Notes under the pieces: model-generated
Database searches by the model: none
What the model saw: only the letters and a program-made list of their open reading frames with translations
What the model was told of the DNA's origin: nothing
Assembly: GCF_036895565.1 (NCBI RefSeq)
Contig: NZ_CP145904.1
Coordinates: forward strand, 744,001 to 808,000
DNA length: 64,000 bases
Origin: Flavobacterium sp. KS-LB2
Lineage (GTDB): Bacteria; Bacteroidota; Bacteroidia; Flavobacteriales; Flavobacteriaceae
Direction of reading: 5' to 3'
Shown here: positions 25,359-34,431 of the stretch, piece by piece
How positions within the stretch are numbered: position 1 is the stretch's first letter
Layout of the letters: every line of letters starts with the position of its first letter
Program-made: the position numbers and the translations under genes

Positions 25359-27206
25359 TTAAAATTTAGTTGCATACGTTTTCATCCAGATATGCATCAT
25401 AAACAATGGCATAATATAAGGAGTCATAGTTCTATTGCCTTTTTGTAAATTTTGAACCATTTTTTGAATGTTTATATGTTCAAAATAAGGCATTTGAAAT
25501 AAATCACTTTTCGAAAAAGTTTCTAACTCATCTTTAAAAGCGGGACTATTTATGATATAATCGCCCCAAGGAACACTTAGGCCTACCTTTCTAAATTTTA
25601 GAATTTCATCTGGTAAACGTTTTTCCATGGCGCTTTTTAGAATAAATTTCCATTTTTTTCCTGTAAAAAGCCATTTGTCTTCTAATGACCCTAATCCAAC
25701 AATTAATCTAGGGTCCAAAAACGGTTCTCTACATTCAATTGATGCGCCCATTGTACAACGGTCATTCCTATCTAGTAGTGAGCATAAATAGGTATGTTGA
25801 TCAAAATAGAGGGCTTGTCTGCGTAGATTTTTTGGGTATAGGGATTTAGCCTCTTTGTAAATTTGTTTTCTATATTCGTTATTTGGCGAGGTTTTAACTC
25901 CAAAATTCTCCGCTATATCTTTGGGATAAATATTAGATCCGTTGTAGATAATCAAATCCGACTTTTTTGTAATTTGGGCATAACGCGTTAATTTTTCATA
26001 CCGCGGTTGTTTTGTAAACACATCTAGATTTCCAATGGTGGCAATAGAATTCAATAAAGAGGGGTATTGTAAAGCTTTGTAACGCACATAACCGCCCATT
26101 AATTCATCAGCACCTTCGCCAGAAAGCAACACTTTGACCGAAGGTTTTGCCATTTGTGAAATCGCTAAAAGGTGCGGCTCACTTAAATGCATGATAGGTT
26201 CATCCTGAAAATAAGTAGCATTAATTAATTGGTCAAAAAGATTTTTGTCTTCCAATTGCATCGTGTGAAAACCATAATGAAATTTCTCTGCCATCATTTT
26301 AGCGAGATGTGCTTCATTGTGTTCTTTCTCTTTAAAGCCTATATTGAAGGTTTGTATGTCTTTGTATTTTTGATGGTGCAATGAAGCCAAAATTGACGAA
26401 GAATCCAATCCGCCACTTAGCATAACGCCCACGGGAACGTCACTCACCATTCGCATTTTTACGGAATCATCAAAAGTTTCTCGAAACCATTCGACCGGAT
26501 TTTTTATTTCAGGCTGATTTTGAATTTCCTTTTTTAAATTCCACCACTTTTCGGTTGTAGTTTTTCCACCTTCGTGGATGGTCATGATGTGCCCGGGCAA
26601 AACTTTTTTTACATTCTCATACAAAGTATTTTCACCAGCTACAAATCGGTTAAAGATATATTCTTCTATTCCATTTTGCGCCATTTTAAGAGGGACACCA
26701 GCCGTAAAAAGTGCTTTTTGTTCTGATGCAAAATAAAAAGTCTCATTGTAAAAAGAATAATATAAAGGCTTAACGCCCATTCTATCCCGAACAACAGTTA
26801 GTTTTTTTTCTAATGTATCCCAAATTGCAAAGGCAAACATACCGTTGAGGCGATTGAGCATTTTTAAACCATGCAATTGAAATAATTTCATCAAAACCTC
26901 GGTATCCGAAGCAGTTCGGATGTCAAATCCATTGCTTTTTAATTCGGGATAAAACTCTTTAAAGTTGTAGATTTCACCATTATAAACCAGCACATATCTT
27001 CGGTCTTCTGAGAAGAAAGGTTGATGTCCGGCTGAGGATAGATCTAGAATTGAAAGTCTTCTGTGTCCAAAACCAATATTATTTTCTATAAACAATCCTT
27101 TGTCATCAGGACCTCGATGTTCTAACGAATCGCGCATTTTGGTAAGAATGCGTTCGTCAACTTTTTTTTGTGATTGTAAATGCAAGATTCCATTAATTCC
27201 ACACAT
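25359..27206 (-). CDS. asnB: Asparagine synthase (glutamine-hydrolysing)
   Basis: 615 residues. The class II glutamine amidotransferase domain begins with the catalytic Cys2 (MCGINGIL) and carries RGPDDKG near 32, NGEIYNF near 76 and DTEVL near 101. The synthetase domain holds the PP-loop LSGGLDSSS near 264 and SGEGADELMGGY near 352. It amidates aspartate to asparagine, or a related carboxylate on a cell-surface glycan: AsnB homologues in glycan clusters often modify sugars. Here it lies 2 nt downstream of a family 4 glycosyltransferase, which leaves the second role open. It ends 49 nt before murB. Confidence 0.92.
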   Translation of the reverse strand: MCGINGILHLQSQKKVDERILTKMRDSLEHRGPDDKGLFIENNIGFGHRRLSILDLSSAGHQPFFSEDRRYVLVYNGEIYNFKEFYPELKSNGFDIRTASDTEVLMKLFQLHGLKMLNRLNGMFAFAIWDTLEKKLTVVRDRMGVKPLYYSFYNETFYFASEQKALFTAGVPLKMAQNGIEEYIFNRFVAGENTLYENVKKVLPGHIMTIHEGGKTTTEKWWNLKKEIQNQPEIKNPVEWFRETFDDSVKMRMVSDVPVGVMLSGGLDSSSILASLHHQKYKDIQTFNIGFKEKEHNEAHLAKMMAEKFHYGFHTMQLEDKNLFDQLINATYFQDEPIMHLSEPHLLAISQMAKPSVKVLLSGEGADELMGGYVRYKALQYPSLLNSIATIGNLDVFTKQPRYEKLTRYAQITKKSDLIIYNGSNIYPKDIAENFGVKTSPNNEYRKQIYKEAKSLYPKNLRRQALYFDQHTYLCSLLDRNDRCTMGASIECREPFLDPRLIVGLGSLEDKWLFTGKKWKFILKSAMEKRLPDEILKFRKVGLSVPWGDYIINSPAFKDELETFSKSDLFQMPYFEHINIQKMVQNLQKGNRTMTPYIMPLFMMHIWMKTYATKF

Positions 27207-27208
27207 AG

Positions 27209-28276
27209 TTAATTGGTACTATTTGTGTTAATTAATTCGTGGTATTTGTTGGCAATGATTTTCATATTTATGTTGTAATCTGCATTTTTTTCTAAAAATA
27301 GTCTGTTTTTTAAAACGACTTCGCTTCGGTATTTATTGTTTTTAAATGCCCAGATTAGTTCATCTGCTAGCATTTCATAATCATCAACTGTAACCAATTG
27401 TCCGTTTTTCCGATGTTTAATCCAACTCTGATTTCCTGCAATATCACTTACAATTGGATAACAATTCGTAGCCATAGCTTCAAATAATGACGCCGAAACA
27501 CCTTCTGTTATTGGCATACTAATGTAAATATTAGATTGTTGCAATAATTTTGGTAATTCAGTATTTGGGATTCTTCCGGTAAAGTTGACTTTGTTTTCAA
27601 TACCTAAATCTTTTGCCAAATTTTTTAATTTAGAAAGTTGCGCTCCATCTCCTATAATGGTAAGTACGAAATCTATCCCTTTCTGGTTCAGAAAGGCAAA
27701 TGATTTTAAAATAATATCATGACGATATTCCGGCAATAAAGAGCGAGTGACTATAGCACAAATTTTTTCTGGGTTGGACTTGTTTTGATTTTTAAATTTA
27801 GTTAAGTCAATACCTTTTGGTAAAACCAAAACTTTATTCATATCTACATTGGCTTCCATCATAGAAATAGTCATCACCGGTCCCCAAGCATGAATTAAAT
27901 CTGCTTTTTTGAAAGCATAATTCTGAATGAGTTTTTTTAAAGGTAATAAAATTGATTTTTCCGGCCATAAATCGGTTCTACCTTGTTGTGCAATGGCGAC
28001 AGGTTTTACGCCCGATAGTGCTGCAAGAAAACCATAACTAGTCGTTCTTTCTGCAATTACCATGTCTGGTCGTTGCATTTTTATTATTTTTCTGATTTTA
28101 AAAATAGCTAATTCAAATTCGAAAATCCTTAGAATTCGGTTATGAATACAATTGCTTGGGTTTTTTAATTCCCAAGTAATGATTTCAAAATCACCAAATT
28201 CCTTTAAGCCATTCATCCAGGTAATGGCGTCGGCGCGGTAGGATTCTCCTAGAAAAAGTATTCTCTTTTTTTTCAT
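27209..28276 (-). CDS. Family 4 glycosyltransferase
   Basis: 355 residues with the GT-B fold. The donor-binding C-terminal half includes VTRSLLPEYRHDIIL near 178, TIIGDGAQLSKL near 205 and the E-x7-E motif in ITEGVSASLFEAMATN near 260. The N-terminal half has no membrane helix. It probably adds a sugar to a lipid-linked or surface glycan; the donor is unknown. It belongs to a tight operon running from the rhodanese-thioredoxin gene through DUF2461 to asnB, with gaps of 6, 14 and 2 nt. Confidence 0.88.
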   Translation of the reverse strand: MKKKRILFLGESYRADAITWMNGLKEFGDFEIITWELKNPSNCIHNRILRIFEFELAIFKIRKIIKMQRPDMVIAERTTSYGFLAALSGVKPVAIAQQGRTDLWPEKSILLPLKKLIQNYAFKKADLIHAWGPVMTISMMEANVDMNKVLVLPKGIDLTKFKNQNKSNPEKICAIVTRSLLPEYRHDIILKSFAFLNQKGIDFVLTIIGDGAQLSKLKNLAKDLGIENKVNFTGRIPNTELPKLLQQSNIYISMPITEGVSASLFEAMATNCYPIVSDIAGNQSWIKHRKNGQLVTVDDYEMLADELIWAFKNNKYRSEVVLKNRLFLEKNADYNINMKIIANKYHELINTNSTN

Positions 28277-28290
28277 CAGTATAAATTAAA

Positions 28291-28962
28291 TTACTCAGAA
28301 GTTAAAGCTCGATTTATAAAATCGTTCAATGGTTTAAGTGTAATCAGTTTTTTACTCATTGTAGCAACAAAATCTTTTTTTGTTACTTCTGAAATGTCAA
28401 TTTTTTGAGAACATTCGAAACTTTTCAATTTTAAAAATTCAATAGCTGGATGTTCTTTTTCGTATCCTCGTGGTGGATTTTTCAGCGTATCTTTTTCATT
28501 TCGATCAAAATCTTTAAATTCTCTTTTGAAATTTTTTTCGTTAAGTATAGCTTCTAAATCATCATGGAAAAAGGCAATTTCTTTTCGCATTTTTTTTAAA
28601 TCTGCTGCTTCAGGGCAATACAAACCACCAGCAATAAAGCTGGCACCTCTTTCTAGATGAAGGTAGTAACCGGAACGATTCATGCCTTTTGCTCCCGAAG
28701 AAAGCCAAACGCCTAAATGCGATTTGTATGGTGTTTTGTCCTTAGAAAACCGAATGTCACGATTGATTCTGAATGTACAATTCTTGACTTCCAGCATTTC
28801 CAGCGACGGATCAAGTGGTTTCATAGTATCAAGAAAATCTCCAACTAATTGCTGATATTCTTTTTTGACCGCTTCGTAGCGTTTTTTATTTTCCAAAAAC
28901 CAATCTCTATTGTTGTTGGCTTTTAAATCATCTAGGAATTGTAGTGTGTTTTTTGAAAGCAT
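28291..28962 (-). CDS. DUF2461 family protein
   Basis: 223 residues of the DUF2461 (TIGR02453) family. Signatures are NRDWFLENKKRYEAVKKEY near 19, FRINRDIRFSKDKTPYKSHLG near 63 and the GYYLHLERGASFIAGGLY stretch near 97. The function is unknown. No signal peptide is present. Its operon partners (lipoprotein thioredoxin upstream, glycosyltransferase downstream) do not point to one pathway. Confidence 0.9.
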   Translation of the reverse strand: MLSKNTLQFLDDLKANNNRDWFLENKKRYEAVKKEYQQLVGDFLDTMKPLDPSLEMLEVKNCTFRINRDIRFSKDKTPYKSHLGVWLSSGAKGMNRSGYYLHLERGASFIAGGLYCPEAADLKKMRKEIAFFHDDLEAILNEKNFKREFKDFDRNEKDTLKNPPRGYEKEHPAIEFLKLKSFECSQKIDISEVTKKDFVATMSKKLITLKPLNDFINRALTSE

Positions 28963-28968
28963 TTTGAT

Positions 28969-29667
28969 TTATTGTATTTGTTTTCTCAATTCCTCTTCAC
29001 TTATAAAACCTGAATGTTTCCATTTTACTGTTGCATTGTCATATAATAATAAAGTGGGAAGTTCACTTATTTTCATTTCAGTCATTAGTGTTTTGTTTTT
29101 ATCGGCATCCAAGCGAATAATAGTTACTTTACCTGCCAATTCTTTTTCCATTTTTAAAAGGTAAGGTTTCATCTTTTTGCAAGGTGCGCACCATTCTGCA
29201 TAAAAATCAATCAATACTTTTTTATCAGCATTTACTAGATTATTATATTCTTGTACAGTCATTCCTGTAATTTTGTTGCTTGGTTGTGAAAGTCCTGCGG
29301 CATCCCATTTCAAAATTCCGCCTTGCAATTGGTAGATATTTGTAAAGCCAAGTTCTTCTAGTTTCTGAACGGCACTTTGGCTTCTTCCTCCACTTTTACA
29401 ATACACGAAAACGGGTTTTGTTTTGTCTAGTTTTTCTGCTTCGGCAACAAAATTGTCTCCAAGCCAATTTACATTTACTGCTTTGTCAATATGATCTGAG
29501 GAGAATTCTTCCGGAGTTCGCACGTCTAGAATTTGTGGGTTAGGTGTTGTTACTATTTTTTCGCTAAAAGATTTCGCATCAATAGTTTTGCTGTTTTTTG
29601 TATTTTGACCGTTACAAGAAAAAACAATAAAAGATATGATTATGAGAAATGTTGAGTGAAATTTCAT
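28969..29667 (-). CDS. Rhodanese-thioredoxin fusion lipoprotein
   Basis: 232 residues. The signal peptide ends in a lipobox (IVFSC, Cys18), so the protein is likely anchored in the outer or inner membrane facing the periplasm. The rhodanese domain (about 30-125) has DVRTPEEF near 48 and the active Cys in VYCKSGGRS near 89. The thioredoxin domain (about 135-232) has the redox pair in AEWCAPCKKM near 163 and cis-Pro in SELPTLLLY. The combination suggests handling of reactive sulfur or thiols in the periplasm; this is inferred from the domains. It is the first gene of the DUF2461, glycosyltransferase, asnB operon. Confidence 0.9.
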   Translation of the reverse strand: MKFHSTFLIIISFIVFSCNGQNTKNSKTIDAKSFSEKIVTTPNPQILDVRTPEEFSSDHIDKAVNVNWLGDNFVAEAEKLDKTKPVFVYCKSGGRSQSAVQKLEELGFTNIYQLQGGILKWDAAGLSQPSNKITGMTVQEYNNLVNADKKVLIDFYAEWCAPCKKMKPYLLKMEKELAGKVTIIRLDADKNKTLMTEMKISELPTLLLYDNATVKWKHSGFISEEELRKQIQ

Positions 29668-29745
29668 TGTGTTTTGATTTAAATTTGAATACGCTAAATT
29701 AAGTAAATTTTCAATTTTTAGACTTTAAAAAGTACTAAATAAAAG

Positions 29746-30825
29746 TTATAAATTGAAAATTTTATAGGTCTGATGTGTCGATTTTACAATAGTTTCAGTA
29801 CGTTCCGGATGCGTATCGGAAATGAAAAGTTGGCCAAAAGTATCACTGTTGACCATTTCTATTATTTTGGCCACGCGACTTTCGTCTAATTTGTCAAAAA
29901 TATCATCAAATAATAGAATGGGTTTTACACCGCTTTGTTTTTTTAAAAATTCAAATTGCGCTAGTTTTAACGCAATTAGAAATGATTTTTGTTGGCCTTG
30001 TGAGCCAAATTTCTTAATAGGATGTTCATCAATTTCAAATGATAAATCGTCTTTGTGAATTCCCACACTAGTATAATGTAGTGCTCTGTCTTTATTAATG
30101 TTTTCTTGTAATAAAGTCAATAAATCTTTTTCGAATAAATGACTTTCATACACTAGTTGAACGGTTTCTTGTGAACCCGTTATGGCTTGATGATGCGTAT
30201 TGAAAATAGGGATAAACTGCTGGATAAATTCTTTTCTTTTGTCGAAGATATAAGCTCCAAAACCGGTAAGTTGCTCATTGTATATAGACAATGTATCGCT
30301 ATCGAAAACATGATTCAAAGCAAAATATTTTAATAAAGCATTGCGCTGACTTATTACTTTTTGATATTGAATGAGTTGTTGTAAATAATGAGCGTCTAGT
30401 TGCGAAATCACGCTATCCATGAATTTTCTTCTGGTTTCGCTACCTTCCACAATTAAATCCCTATCCGCAGGGGAAATAATGACTAAAGGAATAAAACCAA
30501 TGTGATCTGAGAATTTATCATAGGCTTTTCCGTTGCGTTTCAATATCTTTTTTTGTCCTTTTTTCAGACTACAAAGAATTTGTTCATTTCTTTCGTTTTT
30601 TTCAAATTCAGCATCAATCACAAAGAATTCTTCTCCGTGTTTAATATTTTGAACGGCTAATGGATTGAAATAGCTTTTTCCGTACGATAAATGGTAGATT
30701 GCATCAAGCACATTTGTCTTTCCAATACCATTCTTACCCACAAAACAATTTATTTTGCTGTCAAAATCGAAATTTGCTTCCGAAAAATTCTTGTAATTGA
30801 ATAATGAAATCTTTTTTAAATACAT
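29746..30825 (-). CDS. recF: DNA replication and repair protein RecF
   Basis: 359 residues. SMC-like ATPase that helps RecO and RecR load RecA at gaps. Walker A is [15 protein letters not shown] near 28, the signature motif [17 protein letters not shown] near 274 and Walker [14 protein letters not shown] near 302. The N-terminus [14 protein letters not shown] is typical. It is divergent from the TPR gene at 30970, and the 144-nt gap between them carries promoter elements. dnaN and gyrB are not adjacent, unlike in many bacteria. Confidence 0.95.
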   Translation of the reverse strand: MYLKKISLFNYKNFSEANFDFDSKINCFVGKNGIGKTNVLDAIYHLSYGKSYFNPLAVQNIKHGEEFFVIDAEFEKNERNEQILCSLKKGQKKILKRNGKAYDKFSDHIGFIPLVIISPADRDLIVEGSETRRKFMDSVISQLDAHYLQQLIQYQKVISQRNALLKYFALNHVFDSDTLSIYNEQLTGFGAYIFDKRKEFIQQFIPIFNTHHQAITGSQETVQLVYESHLFEKDLLTLLQENINKDRALHYTSVGIHKDDLSFEIDEHPIKKFGSQGQQKSFLIALKLAQFEFLKKQSGVKPILLFDDIFDKLDESRVAKIIEMVNSDTFGQLFISDTHPERTETIVKSTHQTYKIFNL

Positions 30826-30939
30826 CTGTAAGGCTTGCTGGTATTGAGAACTTTGATGTTTTGAGATGGGTTTTTCAAAGTGGGTGCAAATTATTGAAAA
30901 ATATCGATAAAAATGCCTTTTAGATTTGAATAAAAATTT

Positions 30940-30947
30940 TATTTTTG
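30940..30947 (+). promoter_or_regulatory. Candidate -7 element of the TPR protein gene
   Basis: TATTTTTG matches TAnnTTTG, 22 nt before the ATG at 30970. The -33 region is not clear. Confidence 0.5.
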
Positions 30948-30969
30948 CGACTCACTAAATTAAAAATAA

Positions 30970-31743
30970 ATGGCTACTTACAATAAAAGAGGATATAAAG
31001 CACCAAAAGAAAAAGAAGTAAAAGAGGCAGTTGATGCGGTTATCATTGACGAAAAAGACAGCACAACTGCTGAGGTTTTTTCTAAATTAGATGAGACAGC
31101 TTCAATCACTGAGGATTGGGTAGCTAAAAATCAAAAAGTTATTATTGGTTTAGTTGCCGTTGCTGCTATTTTTACAATTGGTTATTTAGGATACCAAAGA
31201 TTCGTTGCTGCACCACAACAAGAGGAAGCGGCAAATGAAATGTTTGTAGCGCAACAAAATTTCCAAAAAGCAACTGATGGAGTAGCAAGCGATTCCTTAT
31301 ACAAGCTGTCTCTGAATGGTTCTGAAGGTAAATTTGGATTCTTAAAAATTGCAGATGAATATTCTGGAACTGATGCAGGAAATTTAGCTAATTATTATGC
31401 TGGAATTGCATATTTAAACACAGGAAAATACACTGAAGCGATTGATTATTTGAGCAAATTTAAATCAGATGATATTGTTTTAGGTGCTTTGGCAAAAGGA
31501 GCAATTGGAGATGCTTATTCTCAAAAAAATCAACCGAAAGAAGCTTTAGAAAATTACGTGAAAGCTGCAGAATCAAATAAAAATGATTTTACTACGCCGC
31601 GTTTTCTATTGAAAGCTGGGAAAACAGCTTTGGCTTTAGGGAACAAAGCAGATGCTTTGAAATATTTTACAGATATTAAAGACAATTTTGAAGGAACTCC
31701 AGAGGCTGCTTCAGTTGACGTTTTGATAGGATTAGCACAATAG
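30970..31743 (+). CDS. Membrane-anchored tetratricopeptide repeat protein (YfgM-like)
   Basis: 257 residues. A charged cytoplasmic N-terminus (1-55) precedes one transmembrane helix near 56-73 (KVIIGLVAVAAIFTIGYLGY). The rest is TPR-like helices facing the periplasm (YAGIAYLNTGKYTEAIDYL, IGDAYSQKNQPKEALENYV, LAKAG-type spacing). The architecture resembles YfgM/YbgF-type helpers of secretion and folding, but the exact role is unknown. It is followed by ribH after 106 nt. Confidence 0.85.
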   Translation: MATYNKRGYKAPKEKEVKEAVDAVIIDEKDSTTAEVFSKLDETASITEDWVAKNQKVIIGLVAVAAIFTIGYLGYQRFVAAPQQEEAANEMFVAQQNFQKATDGVASDSLYKLSLNGSEGKFGFLKIADEYSGTDAGNLANYYAGIAYLNTGKYTEAIDYLSKFKSDDIVLGALAKGAIGDAYSQKNQPKEALENYVKAAESNKNDFTTPRFLLKAGKTALALGNKADALKYFTDIKDNFEGTPEAASVDVLIGLAQ

Positions 31744-31849
31744 TAAAAAAGGATATAAGATTGGTGATGTAAGATTGTGGCATTTTGAGTTCAAAGTGGT
31801 ATCTTTAATATCTGAAATCAAAATTTTAAAATCAAAATTCTAAAATCAA

Positions 31850-32425
31850 ATGGCTACCGTAAATAAAAACTTATCCGAGTACGATAAAAATTCAATCCCA
31901 AACGCGAAAGATTTTCGCTTTGGGATTGTTGTTTCAGAATGGAATGATTCCATAACTGAAGGGCTATATAGAGGCGCTATTGAAGCCCTTTTTGAAAACC
32001 AAGTGCCAGTCCAGCATATTATTCGCTGGAATGTTCCTGGTAGTTTCGAACTTATATATGGCTCTAAGAAAATGTTGCAAACACAAAACGTAGATGCTGT
32101 AATTGCTATTGGATGCGTCATTCAAGGGCAAACGAAACATTTTGATTTTGTATGCGAAGGAGTAGTGCAAGGAATCAAAGACTTGAATGTTCAAACTGAT
32201 ATTCCAGTTATTTTTTGTGTTTTGACGGATAATACCATGCAACAATCCATTGATAGAAGTGGAGGAATTCACGGAAATAAAGGTACTGAAGCTGCTATTG
32301 CGGCTATAAAAATGGCGTATATTCGTCAGCAGGCTTCTTTATCTCATCAAATAGATAATCAGCATTTATTGTCTGCTGGAGCTATTCAACTAGAAGAAGG
32401 TGCACCTTTAGAGTTGAAGGAATAA
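31850..32425 (+). CDS. ribH: 6,7-dimethyl-8-ribityllumazine synthase
   Basis: 191 residues. Condenses 5-amino-6-ribitylaminouracil with 3,4-dihydroxy-2-butanone-4-phosphate in riboflavin synthesis. Core motifs: FGIVVSEWNDSITEGLYRGA near 24, VPGSFELIYGSKKML near 63, AIGCVIQGQTKHFDFVCEGV near 86 with the catalytic His, and GVLTDNT-like FCVLTDNTMQQSIDRSGG near 123. The C-terminal 30 residues are longer than in E. coli RibH and probably disordered. No FMN riboswitch is seen upstream. A terminator follows. Confidence 0.95.
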   Translation: MATVNKNLSEYDKNSIPNAKDFRFGIVVSEWNDSITEGLYRGAIEALFENQVPVQHIIRWNVPGSFELIYGSKKMLQTQNVDAVIAIGCVIQGQTKHFDFVCEGVVQGIKDLNVQTDIPVIFCVLTDNTMQQSIDRSGGIHGNKGTEAAIAAIKMAYIRQQASLSHQIDNQHLLSAGAIQLEEGAPLELKE

Positions 32426-32446
32426 ATAATAAAAAAACTAATTATT

Positions 32447-32482
32447 AAACCTATACTGTCTCATAAATAGTATAGGTTTTTT
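32447..32482 (+). terminator. Terminator after ribH
   Basis: Perfect 11-bp stem, AAACCTATACT (32447-32457) with AGTATAGGTTT (32469-32479), followed by T residues. Confidence 0.8.
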
Positions 32483-32528
32483 GTTTTTTTTATGATTAAA
32501 TAAGCTACCAATCCCAATAGAAATTCAT

Positions 32529-32536
32529 TAAATTTG
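32529..32536 (+). promoter_or_regulatory. Candidate -7 element of mutL
   Basis: TAAATTTG matches TAnnTTTG. The 5' UTR would be about 50 nt and includes one arm of the AAACTTTAAA repeat motif (near 32557-32577). Confidence 0.5.
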
Positions 32537-32589
32537 TACATCTTGGTTTTAAAAAATTTAAACCTTAAACTTTAAACAACATTTTTTTA

Positions 32590-34431
32590 ATGTCGAGTAT
32601 AATTCAATTACTTCCTGATCATGTTGCCAATCAAATTGCCGCTGGAGAGGTTGTTCAAAGACCAGCTTCAGTTGTCAAAGAGTTGCTGGAAAATGCAGTA
32701 GATGCAAGGGCTACAGATATAAAGTTAATTATTAAAGATGCTGGAAAGGCATTAGTCCAAGTTATAGATAATGGTTTAGGAATGAGCGTAACTGATGCTC
32801 GTTTGTGTTTTGAGCGTCACGCTACTTCCAAAATTCGCCAAGCAGAAGATTTATTTTCTTTACATACCAAAGGTTTTCGTGGAGAAGCATTAGCCTCTAT
32901 TGCTGCTATTGCTCATGTAGAAATGAAAACCAAGCAAGAACAAGAAGAACTTGGGACACATATTATCGTTGAAGGCAGTAAGTTTGTAACGCAAGATGTA
33001 GCTGTTTTGCCAAAAGGAACTTCATTTGCTGTCAAAAATTTATTTTTTAATATTCCTGCACGACGCAATTTCCTGAAATCGGATACGGTGGAATACCGCC
33101 ATATTATTGATGAATTTCAACGTGTGGCTTTGGCTCACCCAAAAATACATTTTACGTTTTATCACAATGGCAGTGAAATGTTTAATTTGCCACCCTCAAC
33201 TTTGCGACAAAGAATTGTGAATGTTTTCTCGGGTAAAACCAATGAAAAATTAGTTCCGGTTCAAGAAGAAACAGAAATAGTGACGATTCAGGGATTTGTA
33301 AGCAAACCTGAGTTTGCCAAAAAAAATCGCGGAGAGCAGTTTTTCTTTGTCAATGATCGTTTTATAAAAAGCGGTTATTTGCATCATGCGGTTATGGCCG
33401 CCTATGACGGAATTTTGAAAGATGGGGCACAGCCTAGTTATTTTTTAGATTTATCGGTGCCACCTAATACTATTGATATCAATATTCATCCCACTAAAAC
33501 GGAGATTAAGTTTGATGACGAACATGCTTTATATGCTATTTTAAGAGCTTCCATAAAACATAGTTTGGGGCAATTTAATGTGGCTCCAGTTTTGGATTTT
33601 GACCGTGATTCTAATTTAGACACACCATATCATTACAAAGATTTAGAAGGTGCAACACCGACGATTCAGGTGGATGGCAACTTTAATCCTTTCTCTGAAG
33701 AAAAGCCCAGCAAGCAATTTTCCACTTATAGGAAACCGGAACCAACAGCTAATTGGGAAAGTTTATACGTAGGTTTAAAACAAGATACGGATGAAATAGG
33801 GCAGATGACTTTCGAAAATGAAGAAGTGACTTCCTCTTTATTTAACGATGAAGAAGTAGAGCATTCGGTTCATAAAACGTATCAAATTCATAAAAAATAC
33901 ATTGTTTCTTCCATCAAATCAGGAATGGTAATTGTCGATCAGCAGCGGGCACATCAGCGTGTTTTGTATGAGCAGTTTTTAGTAAATATGACCGTTAATC
34001 AGGCATCAAGCCAGCAGTTGTTGTTTCCTTTGAACTTGTTTTTTTCGTCAAGCGAAATGGAACTTATTGGGGAGTTACAACTTTCGTTGATGAATACTGG
34101 ATTTGTTTTTGAAGAAAACAATAATGATCATATTGTTATTTCTGGAATACCGGTAAATGTTACGGAGAGCGAAGTTTCATTAGTTTTAGAACAATTATTA
34201 AGTGATTTGCAGGACGGAATTCCTGAAAGCAGTTTCAGTCAGAATGATACGATTGCCAAATCAATGGCCAAAAGTTTAGCGGTAAAAACAGGAACGCACC
34301 TTACAGAAAAAGAGCAGGAAAATTTGGTCAACGGACTTTTTGCCTGTAAAGACCCCAATGTTTCACCATTTCATAAACCCACTTTCATCACGATGCGTGT
34401 GGAAGATTTAGATAAAAAATTTGCAATATGA
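32590..34431 (+). CDS. mutL: DNA mismatch repair protein MutL
   Basis: 613 residues. GHKL ATPase that links MutS mismatch recognition to strand removal. ATP-binding motifs: ELLENAVDARAT near 31, DNGLGMS near 59 and TKGFRGEALASIAAI near 92. After a linker (about 335-430) the C-terminal dimerisation domain begins with QIHKKYIVSS. The metal-binding endonuclease motif DQHA-x2-E-x4-E of MutL nucleases reads DQQRAHQRVLYE near 451, losing the His and the first Glu, and the later CPHGRP motif reads SPFHKP. Nicking by this protein is therefore doubtful. The next gene overlaps by 4 nt (ATGA). Confidence 0.95.
   Translation: MSSIIQLLPDHVANQIAAGEVVQRPASVVKELLENAVDARATDIKLIIKDAGKALVQVIDNGLGMSVTDARLCFERHATSKIRQAEDLFSLHTKGFRGEALASIAAIAHVEMKTKQEQEELGTHIIVEGSKFVTQDVAVLPKGTSFAVKNLFFNIPARRNFLKSDTVEYRHIIDEFQRVALAHPKIHFTFYHNGSEMFNLPPSTLRQRIVNVFSGKTNEKLVPVQEETEIVTIQGFVSKPEFAKKNRGEQFFFVNDRFIKSGYLHHAVMAAYDGILKDGAQPSYFLDLSVPPNTIDINIHPTKTEIKFDDEHALYAILRASIKHSLGQFNVAPVLDFDRDSNLDTPYHYKDLEGATPTIQVDGNFNPFSEEKPSKQFSTYRKPEPTANWESLYVGLKQDTDEIGQMTFENEEVTSSLFNDEEVEHSVHKTYQIHKKYIVSSIKSGMVIVDQQRAHQRVLYEQFLVNMTVNQASSQQLLFPLNLFFSSSEMELIGELQLSLMNTGFVFEENNNDHIVISGIPVNVTESEVSLVLEQLLSDLQDGIPESSFSQNDTIAKSMAKSLAVKTGTHLTEKEQENLVNGLFACKDPNVSPFHKPTFITMRVEDLDKKFAI

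Noticed and set aside
31744..31849. FMN riboswitch upstream of ribH
   Set aside because: The gap is only 106 nt, A/T-rich and lacks the conserved RFN helices.
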